A DNA stretch of 64,000 bases from Streptomyces cyaneochromogenes (lineage in GTDB: Bacteria > Actinomycetota > Actinomycetes > Streptomycetales > Streptomycetaceae), in contig NZ_CP034539.1 of the NCBI RefSeq assembly GCF_003963535.1, positions 5,146,001 through 5,210,000 on the forward strand, read 5' to 3'. The translations under genes were made by a program, and so were the position numbers. Shown here piece after piece: positions 1 through 7,664 of this stretch. Under the pieces are notes generated by a model. The model had not been told where the DNA came from and ran no database searches. It saw only the letters and a list, made by a program, of their open reading frames with translations. The stretch's first letter is position 1; every line of letters begins with the position of its first letter.

Positions 1-1768
1 TGTGGGCCAGCGCCCAGAACCCCACGGCGTAGCAGGCCAGCGCCAGCAGCAGGAGTGGTACCGCCACCTTGGCGGGCGGGCCTGGGCGGCGTGCGAGGTC
101 CTGGGTGGCCCGGCGGGCGGCGCGATGGCTGCCGCGGCGGTGCTGCTGCGGAATTGGGGGCGCCGAAGGTGGAACCTGCGGGCTCTGAGCGGTGTACGAA
201 GCAGTAGAGGCATCGACGAGCTGGTGTGGCGTCGGCGTCGGCGTAGGTGTCGGCGTCTGCGTCGATGGCTGGGCCGGGTACTGCGGGGCGTGCGCAGGAG
301 GGGAGGACAGGACGTGAGTGGTGTCGTAGGGGGAGACGTGAGCGGAGTGGTACCGCGCGTCCTGGTGTGCCTGTGCCTGTGCCTGTGCCTGGGGCTGGCC
401 TTGAGCTTGCTCTGGCTGTCCCTGGCCGTGCGCCTGCGGGTGGAGCGGTGCCTGTACCGGGTACGGCTGCGGAGAGGGCGTTCGAGTCTGAGGGGAGGAG
501 CCGGTGTCCTGAGGCGGCGGCAGATGGAAGCTGCCGGTGTCCGACATGCTCTGGGCCCCGCTGCTGTCGCCGGACCGCGGGGGGACGGACGACTCCCGGG
601 CGGCGGACGGTTGGGGCCCCGGCGGCGGCATGTGCGGGGTTGGCGGCATGTGCGGCGTACGCCAGGACTGGGACGCCGTGACGTCAGCAGCAGGAACCGG
701 CCCGGCGACGCCACGGCGTGGATCGCTCGATGCGATGCCGGCGGACCCGGTGTCTGTCCGCGAGTAGCCGGCACCCAAGCGTCCAGAGTCGTCGCCCCTC
801 GATCCGGACCCGGTGACATCCGCCCCCACCGTGCCCGCCCCGAACTGCCGGGAGCCACCCCTGCCCCCTTCGACTCCCGGAGCCGGTTTGAGCGGCCCGC
901 CCGGCCCGTACCCCGGTGGCAGTGGCCCGAGTTGGTCGAAGATCTCGATCAGTTCGTCGTCGGGACCGGCTTCCGGCAGAAGCTCCGCGGCCGAGGCGAG
1001 AGCCTTGCGCGCACCCGTGGCCGTGCGGAACCGCGCATGCGGATCCGGCTGCAGCAGCGAGGCCACCACCTGCCACAGCGGTTCGGGAATTCCCTTGGGC
1101 GCACCGGGAGTTCCGTGCTCGGCGAAGTACTGGATGAGCGCCTTGGAATCAGGCTTGGCGCCCTCCAGCAGATACAGCGCGACCAGTCCTACCGCGAACA
1201 GGTCGGCCGGGAAGTCCGGTTCCGCGCCCATGAGTTGCTCGGGCGCGAGGTAACCGGGCGTTCCCACCACGAGGTTGGTCTCGGTCAGGCGCGGCTCGCC
1301 CAGCCGCATCGCGATACCGAAGTCGGACAGGCGCAGCCGCGGGCGCGCTGTGCCGGTGGCCTCGAGGAGCAGGTTGGCCGGCTTGACGTCCCGGTGGACG
1401 ACACCCTCCGCGTGCACCGCGGCCAGACCCGCGAGGAGCTGGTCGAGGAGCGTGCAGACGAAGGAGGGTGGCAAGGGGCCGTAGTCCCCGATGAGATGGA
1501 CCAGCGAACCACCGGCCACCAGGTCCATGGTGAACAGGACCTTGTCGTCGTCGGCGGCCCAGCTGGCGGGCGCGAGCACATGGGGATGATCGATCCGCAG
1601 GGCCTGCTCGCGGACGAACCGCAGCAGCGAGTGCGCGTCGCTCTGCTGCAGCACCTTGGCAGCCACGTACCTGCGGCGGCGGTGGTCCCAGGCACGCCAG
1701 ACGGCGCCGACGCCTCCGCGTCCGATCGGGTCGACCAGTTCGTACCGGCCGGCGAAGACCTCACCCAT
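1..1768 (-). CDS. Hanks-type Ser/Thr protein kinase, 3' end outside window
   Basis: This is a membrane-anchored eukaryotic-type kinase. Reading the minus strand from the ATG at 1768 gives 589 codons with no stop before the left edge, so the C-terminus is missing. The kinase domain covers roughly residues 8-265. It shows the ATP-binding VAAK lysine, the catalytic HRDVKPAN loop, a DFG, and a GTPGYLAPEQ segment ending the activation loop. It is followed by a long linker very rich in Gln, Ala, Pro and His, then a hydrophobic helix at about residues 568-588. The start is supported by GGGGGAGGAG about 10 nt upstream. No PASTA repeats are visible in the part present. The substrate cannot be inferred. 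Confidence 0.93.
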   Translation of the reverse strand, partial: MGEVFAGRYELVDPIGRGGVGAVWRAWDHRRRRYVAAKVLQQSDAHSLLRFVREQALRIDHPHVLAPASWAADDDKVLFTMDLVAGGSLVHLIGDYGPLPPSFVCTLLDQLLAGLAAVHAEGVVHRDVKPANLLLEATGTARPRLRLSDFGIAMRLGEPRLTETNLVVGTPGYLAPEQLMGAEPDFPADLFAVGLVALYLLEGAKPDSKALIQYFAEHGTPGAPKGIPEPLWQVVASLLQPDPHARFRTATGARKALASAAELLPEAGPDDELIEIFDQLGPLPPGYGPGGPLKPAPGVEGGRGGSRQFGAGTVGADVTGSGSRGDDSGRLGAGYSRTDTGSAGIASSDPRRGVAGPVPAADVTASQSWRTPHMPPTPHMPPPGPQPSAARESSVPPRSGDSSGAQSMSDTGSFHLPPPQDTGSSPQTRTPSPQPYPVQAPLHPQAHGQGQPEQAQGQPQAQAQAQAHQDARYHSAHVSPYDTTHVLSSPPAHAPQYPAQPSTQTPTPTPTPTPHQLVDASTASYTAQSPQVPPSAPPIPQQHRRGSHRAARRATQDLARRPGPPAKVAVPLLLLALACYAVGFWALAH

Positions 1769-2080
1769 GGTTGCGCGTCGCTCCTCCCCCTTCGGTTACC
1801 CCCTTGCTTCCCCCTCGACGAGCGATACGACTCCCCCTCGCCGGCCTCCTTCACCCCCGGACGGATTCCTCCCAGGACTCCTGCGGCCGGCTCCCCCGTC
1901 ACCGACTCCCGGCCCGACCCCCTCGCCGAGCTACACGCCCCCGTCGTGCAGCTCACCGCGAACGTGTCGGCCAGACGCCCGTGTGACCTCGCCGCTGAGC
2001 CGCACGACCCCCTCGTGCCGCTCAGAACGCAGGCCGTCGGCCCGGCTGCCGAACCCCCTTCGGCGACCGGGGCCTCAGGG
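1769..2080. other. intergenic, kinase upstream region
   Basis: This 312-nt gap separates the stop of the helix-turn-helix gene from the kinase start; both lie on the minus strand. Apart from the kinase ribosome binding site beside 1768 I see no gene, repeat or convincing hairpin. A promoter for the kinase probably lies here but was not resolved. Confidence 0.4.
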
Positions 2081-2629
2081 TCAGTTCTGGTGGGACTGGT
2101 AGTGCGCGACCGCGTCGGAGGTACGGCCGGCGCCGTACACCCGGAGGAACTCTGCCAGTTCCGGGTGGCTGGAGGCGAGGGTGTCCGCAGCCTCGATGAT
2201 GTCTCCCGCGGCCGCCACCGAACGCAGCAGCGACTGGATCTCGCGAACCACCCGCTTGACCGTGGGCGCCCCCGAACTGCTCGTCGTCTGTGTCGTGTTG
2301 CTGAGCACCGAGCCCCCCTGCGACTTCTTGATCTCCTCCATGCGTTCGGTGGCCTCGGCCGCGCTCACGCTGCCGTCCGCGACCTGCCCCGCCAGGTCCT
2401 GCAGCAGCTGCACCCGCTGGACCACGGCGGGATTGCCGATCTTCGCCCGCTGGCCGCTCATCAGCTGCGACAGCATCGGTGCGGACAGTCCCAGTACCCC
2501 CGCGAGACGAGCCTGGTTGAGACCAAGATCGTCGATGAGCTTACGGAAGAGCGCCCCCAGCGGCTCCCCGTACCAGTTCCGCTGCAGTTCCCGCGCTCTT
2601 GCGGTGGCTTCCTGCTGTGCGGCGTCCAT
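2081..2629 (-). CDS. helix-turn-helix DNA-binding protein
   Basis: This 182-residue protein is a predicted transcriptional regulator. A Cro/C1-type helix-turn-helix lies near residues 35-65, with the pattern LGLNQARLAGVLGLSAPMLSQLM typical of XRE-like folds described here only by its helices (NQARLAGVLG then SAPMLSQLMS). A long helical and Ser/Thr-rich C-terminal part follows. I chose the ATG at 2629 because GGGGAGA sits about 7 nt upstream; an in-frame ATG 20 codons earlier would start inside the palindromic operator at 2659-2680. That palindrome just ahead of the start suggests autoregulation. The gene runs toward the kinase gene on the same strand, 312 nt away. The target genes are unknown. 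Confidence 0.88.
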   Translation of the reverse strand: MDAAQQEATARARELQRNWYGEPLGALFRKLIDDLGLNQARLAGVLGLSAPMLSQLMSGQRAKIGNPAVVQRVQLLQDLAGQVADGSVSAAEATERMEEIKKSQGGSVLSNTTQTTSSSGAPTVKRVVREIQSLLRSVAAAGDIIEAADTLASSHPELAEFLRVYGAGRTSDAVAHYQSHQN

Positions 2630-2658
2630 TGCGTCTCCCCATCGCTTCCCCAAAAACC

Positions 2659-2680
2659 GTGGTTCGCTGTAGCGAACCAC
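2659..2680. promoter_or_regulatory. 22-bp perfect inverted repeat, candidate operator
   Basis: Two 10-bp arms, GTGGTTCGCT and AGCGAACCAC, are perfect reverse complements around a 2-bp centre. The element starts 30 bp upstream of the helix-turn-helix gene. Its position and symmetry suggest a dimeric repressor site, most simply for that gene's own product. Binding is inferred. Confidence 0.6.
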
Positions 2681-2728
2681 GCCGAGCATCTTACGGAGAG
2701 TGGTCGTTCATCGGGACCCCCAATCTTT

Positions 2729-2759
2729 TTGCGAGATACGGGGGGCGACCCGGTACTCT
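2729..2759 (+). promoter_or_regulatory. candidate tRNA-Ala promoter
   Basis: TTGCGA at 2729-2734 and TACTCT at 2754-2759 resemble -35 and -10 elements of a vegetative sigma promoter, although the 19-nt spacing is long. The tRNA begins about 50 nt downstream. Confidence 0.4.
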
Positions 2760-2811
2760 GGTCTGCGGCGCCCGTCGGAGTGTGGTTCTTCCGGCTGGAC
2801 GTTCGTCTTCC

Positions 2812-2884
2812 GGGGCCTTAGCTCAGTTGGTAGAGCGCTGTCTTTGCATGGCAGATGTCAGGGGTTCGACTCCCCTAGGCTCCA
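2812..2884 (+). tRNA. tRNA-Ala(UGC)
   Basis: A 73-nt cloverleaf folds here. The acceptor stem GGGGCCU pairs with AGGCUCC and includes the G3:U70 wobble that identifies alanine tRNAs. The D arm carries AGCUCAGUUGGUAGAGC, the anticodon loop is UUUGCAU with anticodon UGC, and the T arm has GGGUUCGACUCCC. The 3' CCA is not separately encoded. Confidence 0.97.
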
Positions 2885-2892
2885 CTCCTCGG

Positions 2893-2928
2893 ACCGGTCA
2901 GACGCCCAAGCGGGCTCTGGCCGGTTTC
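2893..2928 (+). terminator. intrinsic terminator after tRNA-Ala
   Basis: A strong stem with one bulge starts 9 nt after the tRNA: ACCGGTCAGA pairs with TCTGGCCGGT (one G-U pair), then GCCC pairs with GGGC around the loop AAGC. A short T-rich tail follows. Confidence 0.75.
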
Positions 2929-3017
2929 TGCATTCCCTGGTCCCCACGCCACGGTCCCTGATGGGCCACTCCCCGGGTGACCTGTGTCACGTGACGGGAG
3001 ACAGTTGCGTTGCAGAT

Positions 3018-3029
3018 GTTTGCGCAAAC
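3018..3029. repeat. 12-bp palindrome GTTTGCGCAAAC
   Basis: A perfect palindrome in otherwise featureless intergenic DNA. A related, imperfect CGTTGCAAACG occurs near 3196. It could be a regulator site, but I know no matching family. Confidence 0.3.
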
Positions 3030-3501
3030 GGGTCGGGTGAATCCAGTCCGCGAGCTCATTGGGCAGGAGGCCGATACGGCGCCAGGGCGGCGTGCCGCAG
3101 AGCGGAAGCCGTGTGTGAGCTGGCACAAAAGCGGCTGGGTAATCAGAATGATGCGTTCCGTTAAGGAAATCTGTGCGGGACGTGCACACATGGGCCGTTG
3201 CAAACGTCATCGTAGGCGGAGTGCGTAAACACGCGCCGTCCCGGCGTGACGGGGGCAGGGCGTGAGTCAGGACCCGCCGTGGCCGCCGCCCTCGAGCAGT
3301 TGTCGAAGGCATGGAACGCCGTACTGTCCAAGGAGAACTCGCCCACTGCGCCGGGCGCATCGGGCAACTACCGACGCGTCAGATGGACCCACTCCGCCCG
3401 CACTTCGAGCTCCGCCGGAGCACGGCAGCGGGCTCGGTCCCTGCCATCACGCCGACAGACCCACAGCCCGGCTCACACCACAGCCGAGAGCCTGCCGGCG
3501 A

Positions 3502-3517
3502 TGTTCCACGTGAAACA
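3502..3517. other. parS centromere-like site (ParB binding)
   Basis: The 16-mer TGTTCCACGTGAAACA differs from the consensus parS TGTTTCACGTGAAACA at one base and extends to a near-palindrome of 22 bp (3499-3520). It lies between genes. In Streptomyces many parS sites cluster around oriC and are bound by ParB; binding here is inferred from sequence. Confidence 0.85.
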
Positions 3518-3522
3518 TCGCC

Positions 3523-3556
3523 GTGGGGCGGAAGACCCTCAAGTCTCCCGCCCCAC
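3523..3556 (-). terminator. hairpin downstream of DUF5324 gene
   Basis: A 13-bp arm, GTGGGGCGGAAGA, pairs with TCTCCCGCCCCAC with one mismatch and an 8-nt loop. It lies about 40 nt past the stop of the minus-strand DUF5324 gene and abuts the parS site. Confidence 0.55.
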
Positions 3557-3594
3557 AGCCGAGTTCCCCGGGCCGGCCGCCGCCGGCCCTCACA

Positions 3595-4308
3595 TCACCG
3601 GCCCTCGTCGCGCCGGGCCGCCTCTTCCTCGGCTTCCTTCGCCTGGACCTCCGGATCCAGGTCGGACTGGCCACTGCCATCCACCGAAGCGAGACGGCCC
3701 GACTCGGGCACCTCGGTCGCGGCGGGAGGCTCGACCAGCCAATCCGGATTGGCCTGCTTGTCCCACCACTTCCAGGCCGCGAAGGCGGCGCCCGCCAGGA
3801 CACCGACCACCGCCAGCACCTTCGCGGCACTACCCGCTTTGGCGCGCCTCTCGTGCTTGCGGACCAGCCTCTGGACGTCCTTCGGCGAGACCTGCCCGCG
3901 CAGCGCCGCCAACGCGGCGGCACTACGCGCGGCCGCCTCGTCCCTGACGGGCCCTGCCGCGGCCACAGCCTGCTCGATCCTCGGCCTGGAGTAGTCGGCG
4001 GCCTGCCGGGCAGCCTTACGCGTACGGGCGGCAGCCTCATGAGCGGCGTGGTCGACCTTCGGCGGCACATGGGAACGGGCCTGCTCCAGACGCGGCGCGA
4101 CATGCGCCCCGTACTGCAGAAGAGCCTGCGCGCGGGCCTGCTCGGTGGCCTGCGTCACCACGGGCGCGAGTCGTACGCGTGCCTCGTGCGCATACTGCGC
4201 GGCCCGGTCCTTGGCGGTGTCGGCGTAGGGCGCCACCACTTCCGCGGCGTGCAGCACGCTGTCCTTCGCCGAGCCGGTCGCGGCGCGCACGCTGTCAATG
4301 CGGGTCAC
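3595..4308 (-). CDS. DUF5324 family membrane protein
   Basis: A 237-residue actinobacterial protein of unknown function. The N-terminal 160 residues are Ala-, Arg- and Glu-rich and read as long amphipathic helices (repeated small motifs such as AAE, ARTRKAA, EQARAQ). A single hydrophobic segment near residues 175-192 (KVLAVVGVLAGAAFAAW) is followed by a charged acidic and basic tail. The GTG start at 4308 is preferred over the upstream ATGs because GAGGAGGAGG ends 5 nt before it. It is transcribed divergently from the cyclophilin gene. Membrane anchoring is clear; the function is unknown. Confidence 0.85.
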   Translation of the reverse strand: MTRIDSVRAATGSAKDSVLHAAEVVAPYADTAKDRAAQYAHEARVRLAPVVTQATEQARAQALLQYGAHVAPRLEQARSHVPPKVDHAAHEAAARTRKAARQAADYSRPRIEQAVAAAGPVRDEAAARSAAALAALRGQVSPKDVQRLVRKHERRAKAGSAAKVLAVVGVLAGAAFAAWKWWDKQANPDWLVEPPAATEVPESGRLASVDGSGQSDLDPEVQAKEAEEEAARRDEGR

Positions 4309-4633
4309 GGGATCCTCCTCCTCGGTGGCGTACGGTTTTCGACTTTCCACCCTTTTACGGATCATGCCTGCCAGAACGAACCTCGGCATGTGAGGGCGGG
4401 CATATGGGTGCCGATCGACTAGATCAAGTGCAATAACGGATTAATGCGGGTCAACGCGGGCTTGTCGTCGACAATGCCACGGTTCGCCGCTTCGCGCCCC
4501 CGCCACGGGCCTTCTCGACCGGTTTTCTGCAAGCGATCGCCACGGTTGCGGGCCGGTGAACGGGTGCCGGGCGACGTAAGCCGCCGTCCATGCGAGGATC
4601 AGGGGGTCACAGGAAGACAACGGAAGGCAGATC
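4309..4633. other. divergent promoter region
   Basis: This 325-nt gap separates divergently transcribed DUF5324 and cyclophilin genes and must hold both promoters. An AT-rich patch (about 4418-4445) is the likeliest site. I could not assign -35 and -10 elements with confidence. Confidence 0.4.
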
Positions 4634-5161
4634 GTGGCCGAGCAGCTCTACGCCACCCTGAAGACCAACCACGGCGACATCGAGGTCCGGCTCCTCCCGA
4701 ACCACGCGCCGATCACGGTCAAGAACTTCGTCGAGCTCGCCAAGGGCGAGCGGGAGTGGACGAACCCCGCCACCGGAGAGAAGTCCACCGCCAAGCTCTA
4801 CGACGGCACGGTCTTCCACCGGGTCATCAGCGGCTTCATGATCCAGGGCGGTGACCCGCTGGGCAACGGCACCGGCGGCCCCGGCTACCAGTTCCAGGAC
4901 GAGTTCCACCCGGACCTCTCCTTCGACAAGCCCTACCTGCTGGCCATGGCCAACGCCGGCCCGGGCACCAACGGCTCGCAGTTCTTCATCACGGTCTCCC
5001 CCACGACCTGGCTGAACCGCAAGCACACCATCTTCGGCGAGGTCACCGACGCGGCCAGCCAGAAGGTCATCGACACCATCGCGACCATCCAGACCAACCC
5101 GCGCACCGACCGACCGCTCAATGACGTCGTCATCGAGTCGGTCGTCGTCGAGACCCGCTGA
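4634..5161 (+). CDS. ppiA: cyclophilin-type peptidyl-prolyl cis-trans isomerase
   Basis: A 175-residue cytoplasmic PPIase that catalyses cis-trans isomerisation of Xaa-Pro bonds during folding. The whole protein is one cyclophilin domain. It shows FHRVISGFMIQGGDP (catalytic Arg, Phe and Gln region), MANAGPGTNGSQFFI and the conserved Trp in TTWLNRKHTIFGEV. There is no signal peptide. The GTG start follows GGAAGGCAG. A hairpin lies just after the stop, so the gene is probably monocistronic. Length and motifs are normal for the family. Confidence 0.97.
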   Translation: MAEQLYATLKTNHGDIEVRLLPNHAPITVKNFVELAKGEREWTNPATGEKSTAKLYDGTVFHRVISGFMIQGGDPLGNGTGGPGYQFQDEFHPDLSFDKPYLLAMANAGPGTNGSQFFITVSPTTWLNRKHTIFGEVTDAASQKVIDTIATIQTNPRTDRPLNDVVIESVVVETR

Positions 5162-5194
5162 GGCCGAGTCCGACACCTCCCACAGGGAACCAAA

Positions 5195-5226
5195 CGCCCC
5201 GCTCGTCCGTAAGGAAGAGCGGGGCG
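5195..5226 (+). terminator. hairpin terminator after cyclophilin gene
   Basis: CGCCCCGCTC at 5195-5204 pairs perfectly with GAGCGGGGCG at 5217-5226 around a 12-nt loop. There is no U-tract, which is usual for streptomycete terminators. Confidence 0.7.
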
Positions 5227-5269
5227 ATGCATGAGGACGTGCATCGCGTACGACGACCTAGGGGACCTC

Positions 5270-6157
5270 ATGGACCAGCCGACCGGCAGCTCACAGGATG
5301 CCCAGAGCCTGCCCGTCTGCTACCGACACCCGGACCGCGAGACCGGCATCCGCTGCACCCGCTGCGAACGCCCGATCTGCCCCGACTGCATGGTCAGCGC
5401 CTCCGTCGGCTTCCAATGCCCCGACTGCGTACGCGGCGGCTCCGGCACCGGACACGCCCCCGACGCCGCCCGCCCCCGCACCATCGCCGGCGGCACCATC
5501 ACCGCAGACCCCCGCCTGCTCACCAAGATCCTCATCGGGATCAACCTCGCGATCTTCATCGCCGTCCAGACCAGCGACGCCCTGCGCAACGACCTCGTCC
5601 TCCTCGGCGCCTGGCCGCCCGCCTCCCTCAACCCCACCGAAGGCGTCGCCGGAGGCGAGTGGTACCGCCTCGTGACCTCGATGTTCACCCACGAGGCCCC
5701 CTGGCACATCGCCTTCAACATGCTCAGCCTGTGGTGGCTCGGCGGCCCCCTAGAAGCCGCCCTCGGCCGCGCCCGCTACCTCACGCTCTACCTCTGCTCC
5801 GGCCTCGCCGGCAGCGCACTGGCCTACCTGCTGGCCTCCCCGACCACCGCCACGCTCGGCGCCTCCGGCGCCATCTTCGGCCTCTTCGGTGCCACCGCGG
5901 TCCTCATGCGCCGCCTCAACTACGACATGCGGCCGATCATCGCGCTGCTGGTCATCAACCTGATCTTCACCTTCAGCCCCGGATTCAACATCTCCTGGCA
6001 GGCCCACATCGGCGGCCTCGTCGCGGGCGTCATCATCGGCTACGCCATGGTCCACGCACCGCGCCGGCGTCGAGCCCTGGTTCAGTACGGCACCTGCGCG
6101 TTGGTCCTGGCCGTGATTGTCCTGGTGACCGTGCTGAGGACGCTGCAGCTCACCTGA
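5270..6157 (+). CDS. rhomboid family intramembrane serine protease with B-box-like zinc finger
   Basis: A 295-residue integral membrane protease. The N-terminus carries a treble of metal ligands (Cys17, His20, Cys29, Cys32, Cys37, Cys40, Cys50, Cys53) like a B-box zinc finger. After that come about six transmembrane helices. The rhomboid catalytic dyad is visible as Ser199 in LGASGAIFG and His246 in WQAHIGG, with the conserved HxxxN of HIAFN near 146-150. I chose the ATG at 5270 because AGGGGA precedes it by 6 nt; an ATG 13 codons upstream is less well placed. Substrates are unknown. Zinc-finger rhomboids of this layout are common in actinomycetes. Confidence 0.93.
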   Translation: MDQPTGSSQDAQSLPVCYRHPDRETGIRCTRCERPICPDCMVSASVGFQCPDCVRGGSGTGHAPDAARPRTIAGGTITADPRLLTKILIGINLAIFIAVQTSDALRNDLVLLGAWPPASLNPTEGVAGGEWYRLVTSMFTHEAPWHIAFNMLSLWWLGGPLEAALGRARYLTLYLCSGLAGSALAYLLASPTTATLGASGAIFGLFGATAVLMRRLNYDMRPIIALLVINLIFTFSPGFNISWQAHIGGLVAGVIIGYAMVHAPRRRRALVQYGTCALVLAVIVLVTVLRTLQLT

Positions 6158-6471
6158 GCCCCACGGTTATCCACGTGAGCGGCACTGTTGTCCACAGTCT
6201 GTGGCGGATCTTGTGCGCACTGTGCGGGGATAGGTTCGCCCCCTGTCTGTAACCGTTGTTTTCGCAGGTCAGACAGGGGGCGTACATACATTCGGGTTGG
6301 CGCCGGGGGGCCGGTGTGGCAGTCATACCGGCGTCAACGCTCGATGGGTTATCCACAGATCGTCGTCTTTTCCCCAGTCAGCTTGTGGAAATTGCTGCAA
6401 GGCTGTGGATAACTCAGCGGATAGCCCTGGGCAGAGCTGTGTTCACCGCGACGTGGCCGTCGCGTCGACCG
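6158..6471. other. convergent intergenic region with DnaA-box-like sites
   Basis: The gap between the rhomboid and crgA stop codons (314 nt) contains a strong hairpin and four 9-mers resembling DnaA boxes: TTATCCACG at 6167, TTGTCCACA at 6188, TTATCCACA at 6349 and the reverse complement of TTATCCACA at 6404-6412. It holds no gene. Confidence 0.6.
6237..6282. terminator. bidirectional hairpin terminator
   Basis: CGCCCCCTGTCTG at 6237-6249 pairs perfectly over 13 bp with CAGACAGGGGGCG at 6270-6282 around a 20-nt loop. It lies between the convergent rhomboid and crgA genes and could serve both. Confidence 0.75.
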
Positions 6472-6726
6472 CTACTTCCACTGGGTGGAGACGCCGAATC
6501 CCGCCGCGATGAAGCCGAAGCCCACCACGATGTTCCAGTTGCCGAGGGCGTCGATGGGCAGCGAACCGTCGGTCACGTAGAAGACGACGATCCATGCGAG
6601 GCCGATGACGAACATGGCCAGCATCACGGGCGCGACCCAGGCGCGGCTGTTCAGCTTGATGGACGTCGTCTGCTTCGACGGCGGCGGCGTGTAGTCGGCC
6701 TTCTTGCGGATACGTGACTTCGGCAC
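6472..6726 (-). CDS. crgA: cell division protein CrgA
   Basis: An 84-residue membrane protein known in actinobacteria to modulate FtsZ-ring formation and, in Streptomyces, sporulation septation. The start PKSRIRKKADYTPPP is the family's hallmark, followed by a Lys-rich stretch and two transmembrane helices at about 30-52 and 63-80. The GTG at 6726 is preferred to upstream in-frame starts because AGGAGA precedes it by 8 nt and it gives the usual family length. It is divergent from the DUF881 gene, close to the pknB-rodA-pbpA operon, a common actinobacterial arrangement. Confidence 0.96.
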   Translation of the reverse strand: MPKSRIRKKADYTPPPSKQTTSIKLNSRAWVAPVMLAMFVIGLAWIVVFYVTDGSLPIDALGNWNIVVGFGFIAAGFGVSTQWK

Positions 6727-6868
6727 GAGGGTCTCTCCTGTCGATGCGCTGCGTGGCCGCGCAGGGAACTGTGGCTGGCTCCGGGGCAGCGTACAAGGGG
6801 ACTCTGATGGCTCCCCCGGGCGTCCGTTAGCGTAGTGCTTCCGCGGCGCCGAAGGAGATAAGGGTACG

Positions 6869-7645
6869 TTGAGCAATTCTGCCGACTCCCCCGGGACTGG
6901 ATCCAGTCCTGTCCGCGGCCGTTTCCGGCCGGTGCGGGTGCTCACCGGGGCTGTCTTCGCTCTCGCGGGGCTCATCTTCTTCACGAGTTTCAACACGGCC
7001 AAGGGCACCGACATCCGTACGGACGCCTCGTTGCTGAAGCTCTCGGACCTCATCCAGGAGCGCAGTCACGAGAACGGCCGGCTGAACGAGGCCAATGGCG
7101 CCCTGCGTGACGACGTGGAGGCGTTGGCGGAGCGGGACGACGGCAGTACGAAGGCCGAGGACGACAAGCTGGCGGCGCTGGAGCGGAGTGCGGGTACGCA
7201 GAAGGTGACGGGTGAGGCGATCACGGTCACGCTCAATGACGCCCCGCCGGATGCCACCGCCAAGCTGCCCGGGTATCCGGAGCCGCAGCCGGACTATCTG
7301 GTGATTCACCAGCAGGATCTGCAGGCGGTGGTCAATGCGCTGTGGCAGGGCGGTGCCAAGGGCATCAAGGTCATGGACCAGCGGCTGATCTCCACCAGTG
7401 CCGTGCGTTGTGTGGGGAACACGCTGATCCTGCAGGGGCGGGTCTATTCGCCGCCGTACAAGATCACGGCGGTGGGTGATCCGGAGGTGTTGCAGAAGGC
7501 GCTGGCGGCGTCGCCGGCGATCCAGAACTACATGGTGTACGTCAATGTGTACGGCCTCGGCTGGAAAGTCACCGAGGACGGGACGGTGACTCTGCCGGGC
7601 TACTCGGGCACAGTGGATCTGCAGTACGCCAAGCCCGTGGAGTGA
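6869..7645 (+). CDS. DUF881 family membrane-anchored protein
   Basis: A 258-residue protein with one N-terminal transmembrane helix (about residues 28-45, VFALAGLIFFTSFNTA) then a predicted coiled coil (about 60-110, rich in Glu, Asp and Lys) and the DUF881 domain (about 120-255), which is extracytoplasmic. Position next to crgA and sortases is typical of the actinobacterial division and envelope neighbourhood; the molecular function is not established. The TTG start follows AAGGAGATAAGG, an excellent ribosome binding site, and no better start exists nearby. It heads a plus-strand run of seven closely packed genes. Confidence 0.88.
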   Translation: MSNSADSPGTGSSPVRGRFRPVRVLTGAVFALAGLIFFTSFNTAKGTDIRTDASLLKLSDLIQERSHENGRLNEANGALRDDVEALAERDDGSTKAEDDKLAALERSAGTQKVTGEAITVTLNDAPPDATAKLPGYPEPQPDYLVIHQQDLQAVVNALWQGGAKGIKVMDQRLISTSAVRCVGNTLILQGRVYSPPYKITAVGDPEVLQKALAASPAIQNYMVYVNVYGLGWKVTEDGTVTLPGYSGTVDLQYAKPVE

Positions 7646-7664
7646 CTCCTCTCTGGAGCTGCCG

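Larger units (their letters stand above)
2929..3594. other. long intergenic region with parS
   Basis: No convincing gene lies between tRNA-Ala and the DUF5324 gene. Open frames here lack plausible starts and coding bias. The visible contents are a perfect 12-bp palindrome GTTTGCGCAAAC at 3018-3029, a parS site at 3502-3517 and a hairpin at 3523-3556. Confidence 0.6.

Noticed and set aside
2..2821. A 939-codon open frame on the plus strand across the left end
   Set aside because: It is antisense to the kinase and the regulator, whose motifs are clear, and arises from GC-rich codon structure.
6158..6471. Possible chromosomal origin
   Set aside because: Only four boxes in 314 bp and neither dnaA nor dnaN beside it; a real Streptomyces oriC has many more boxes.
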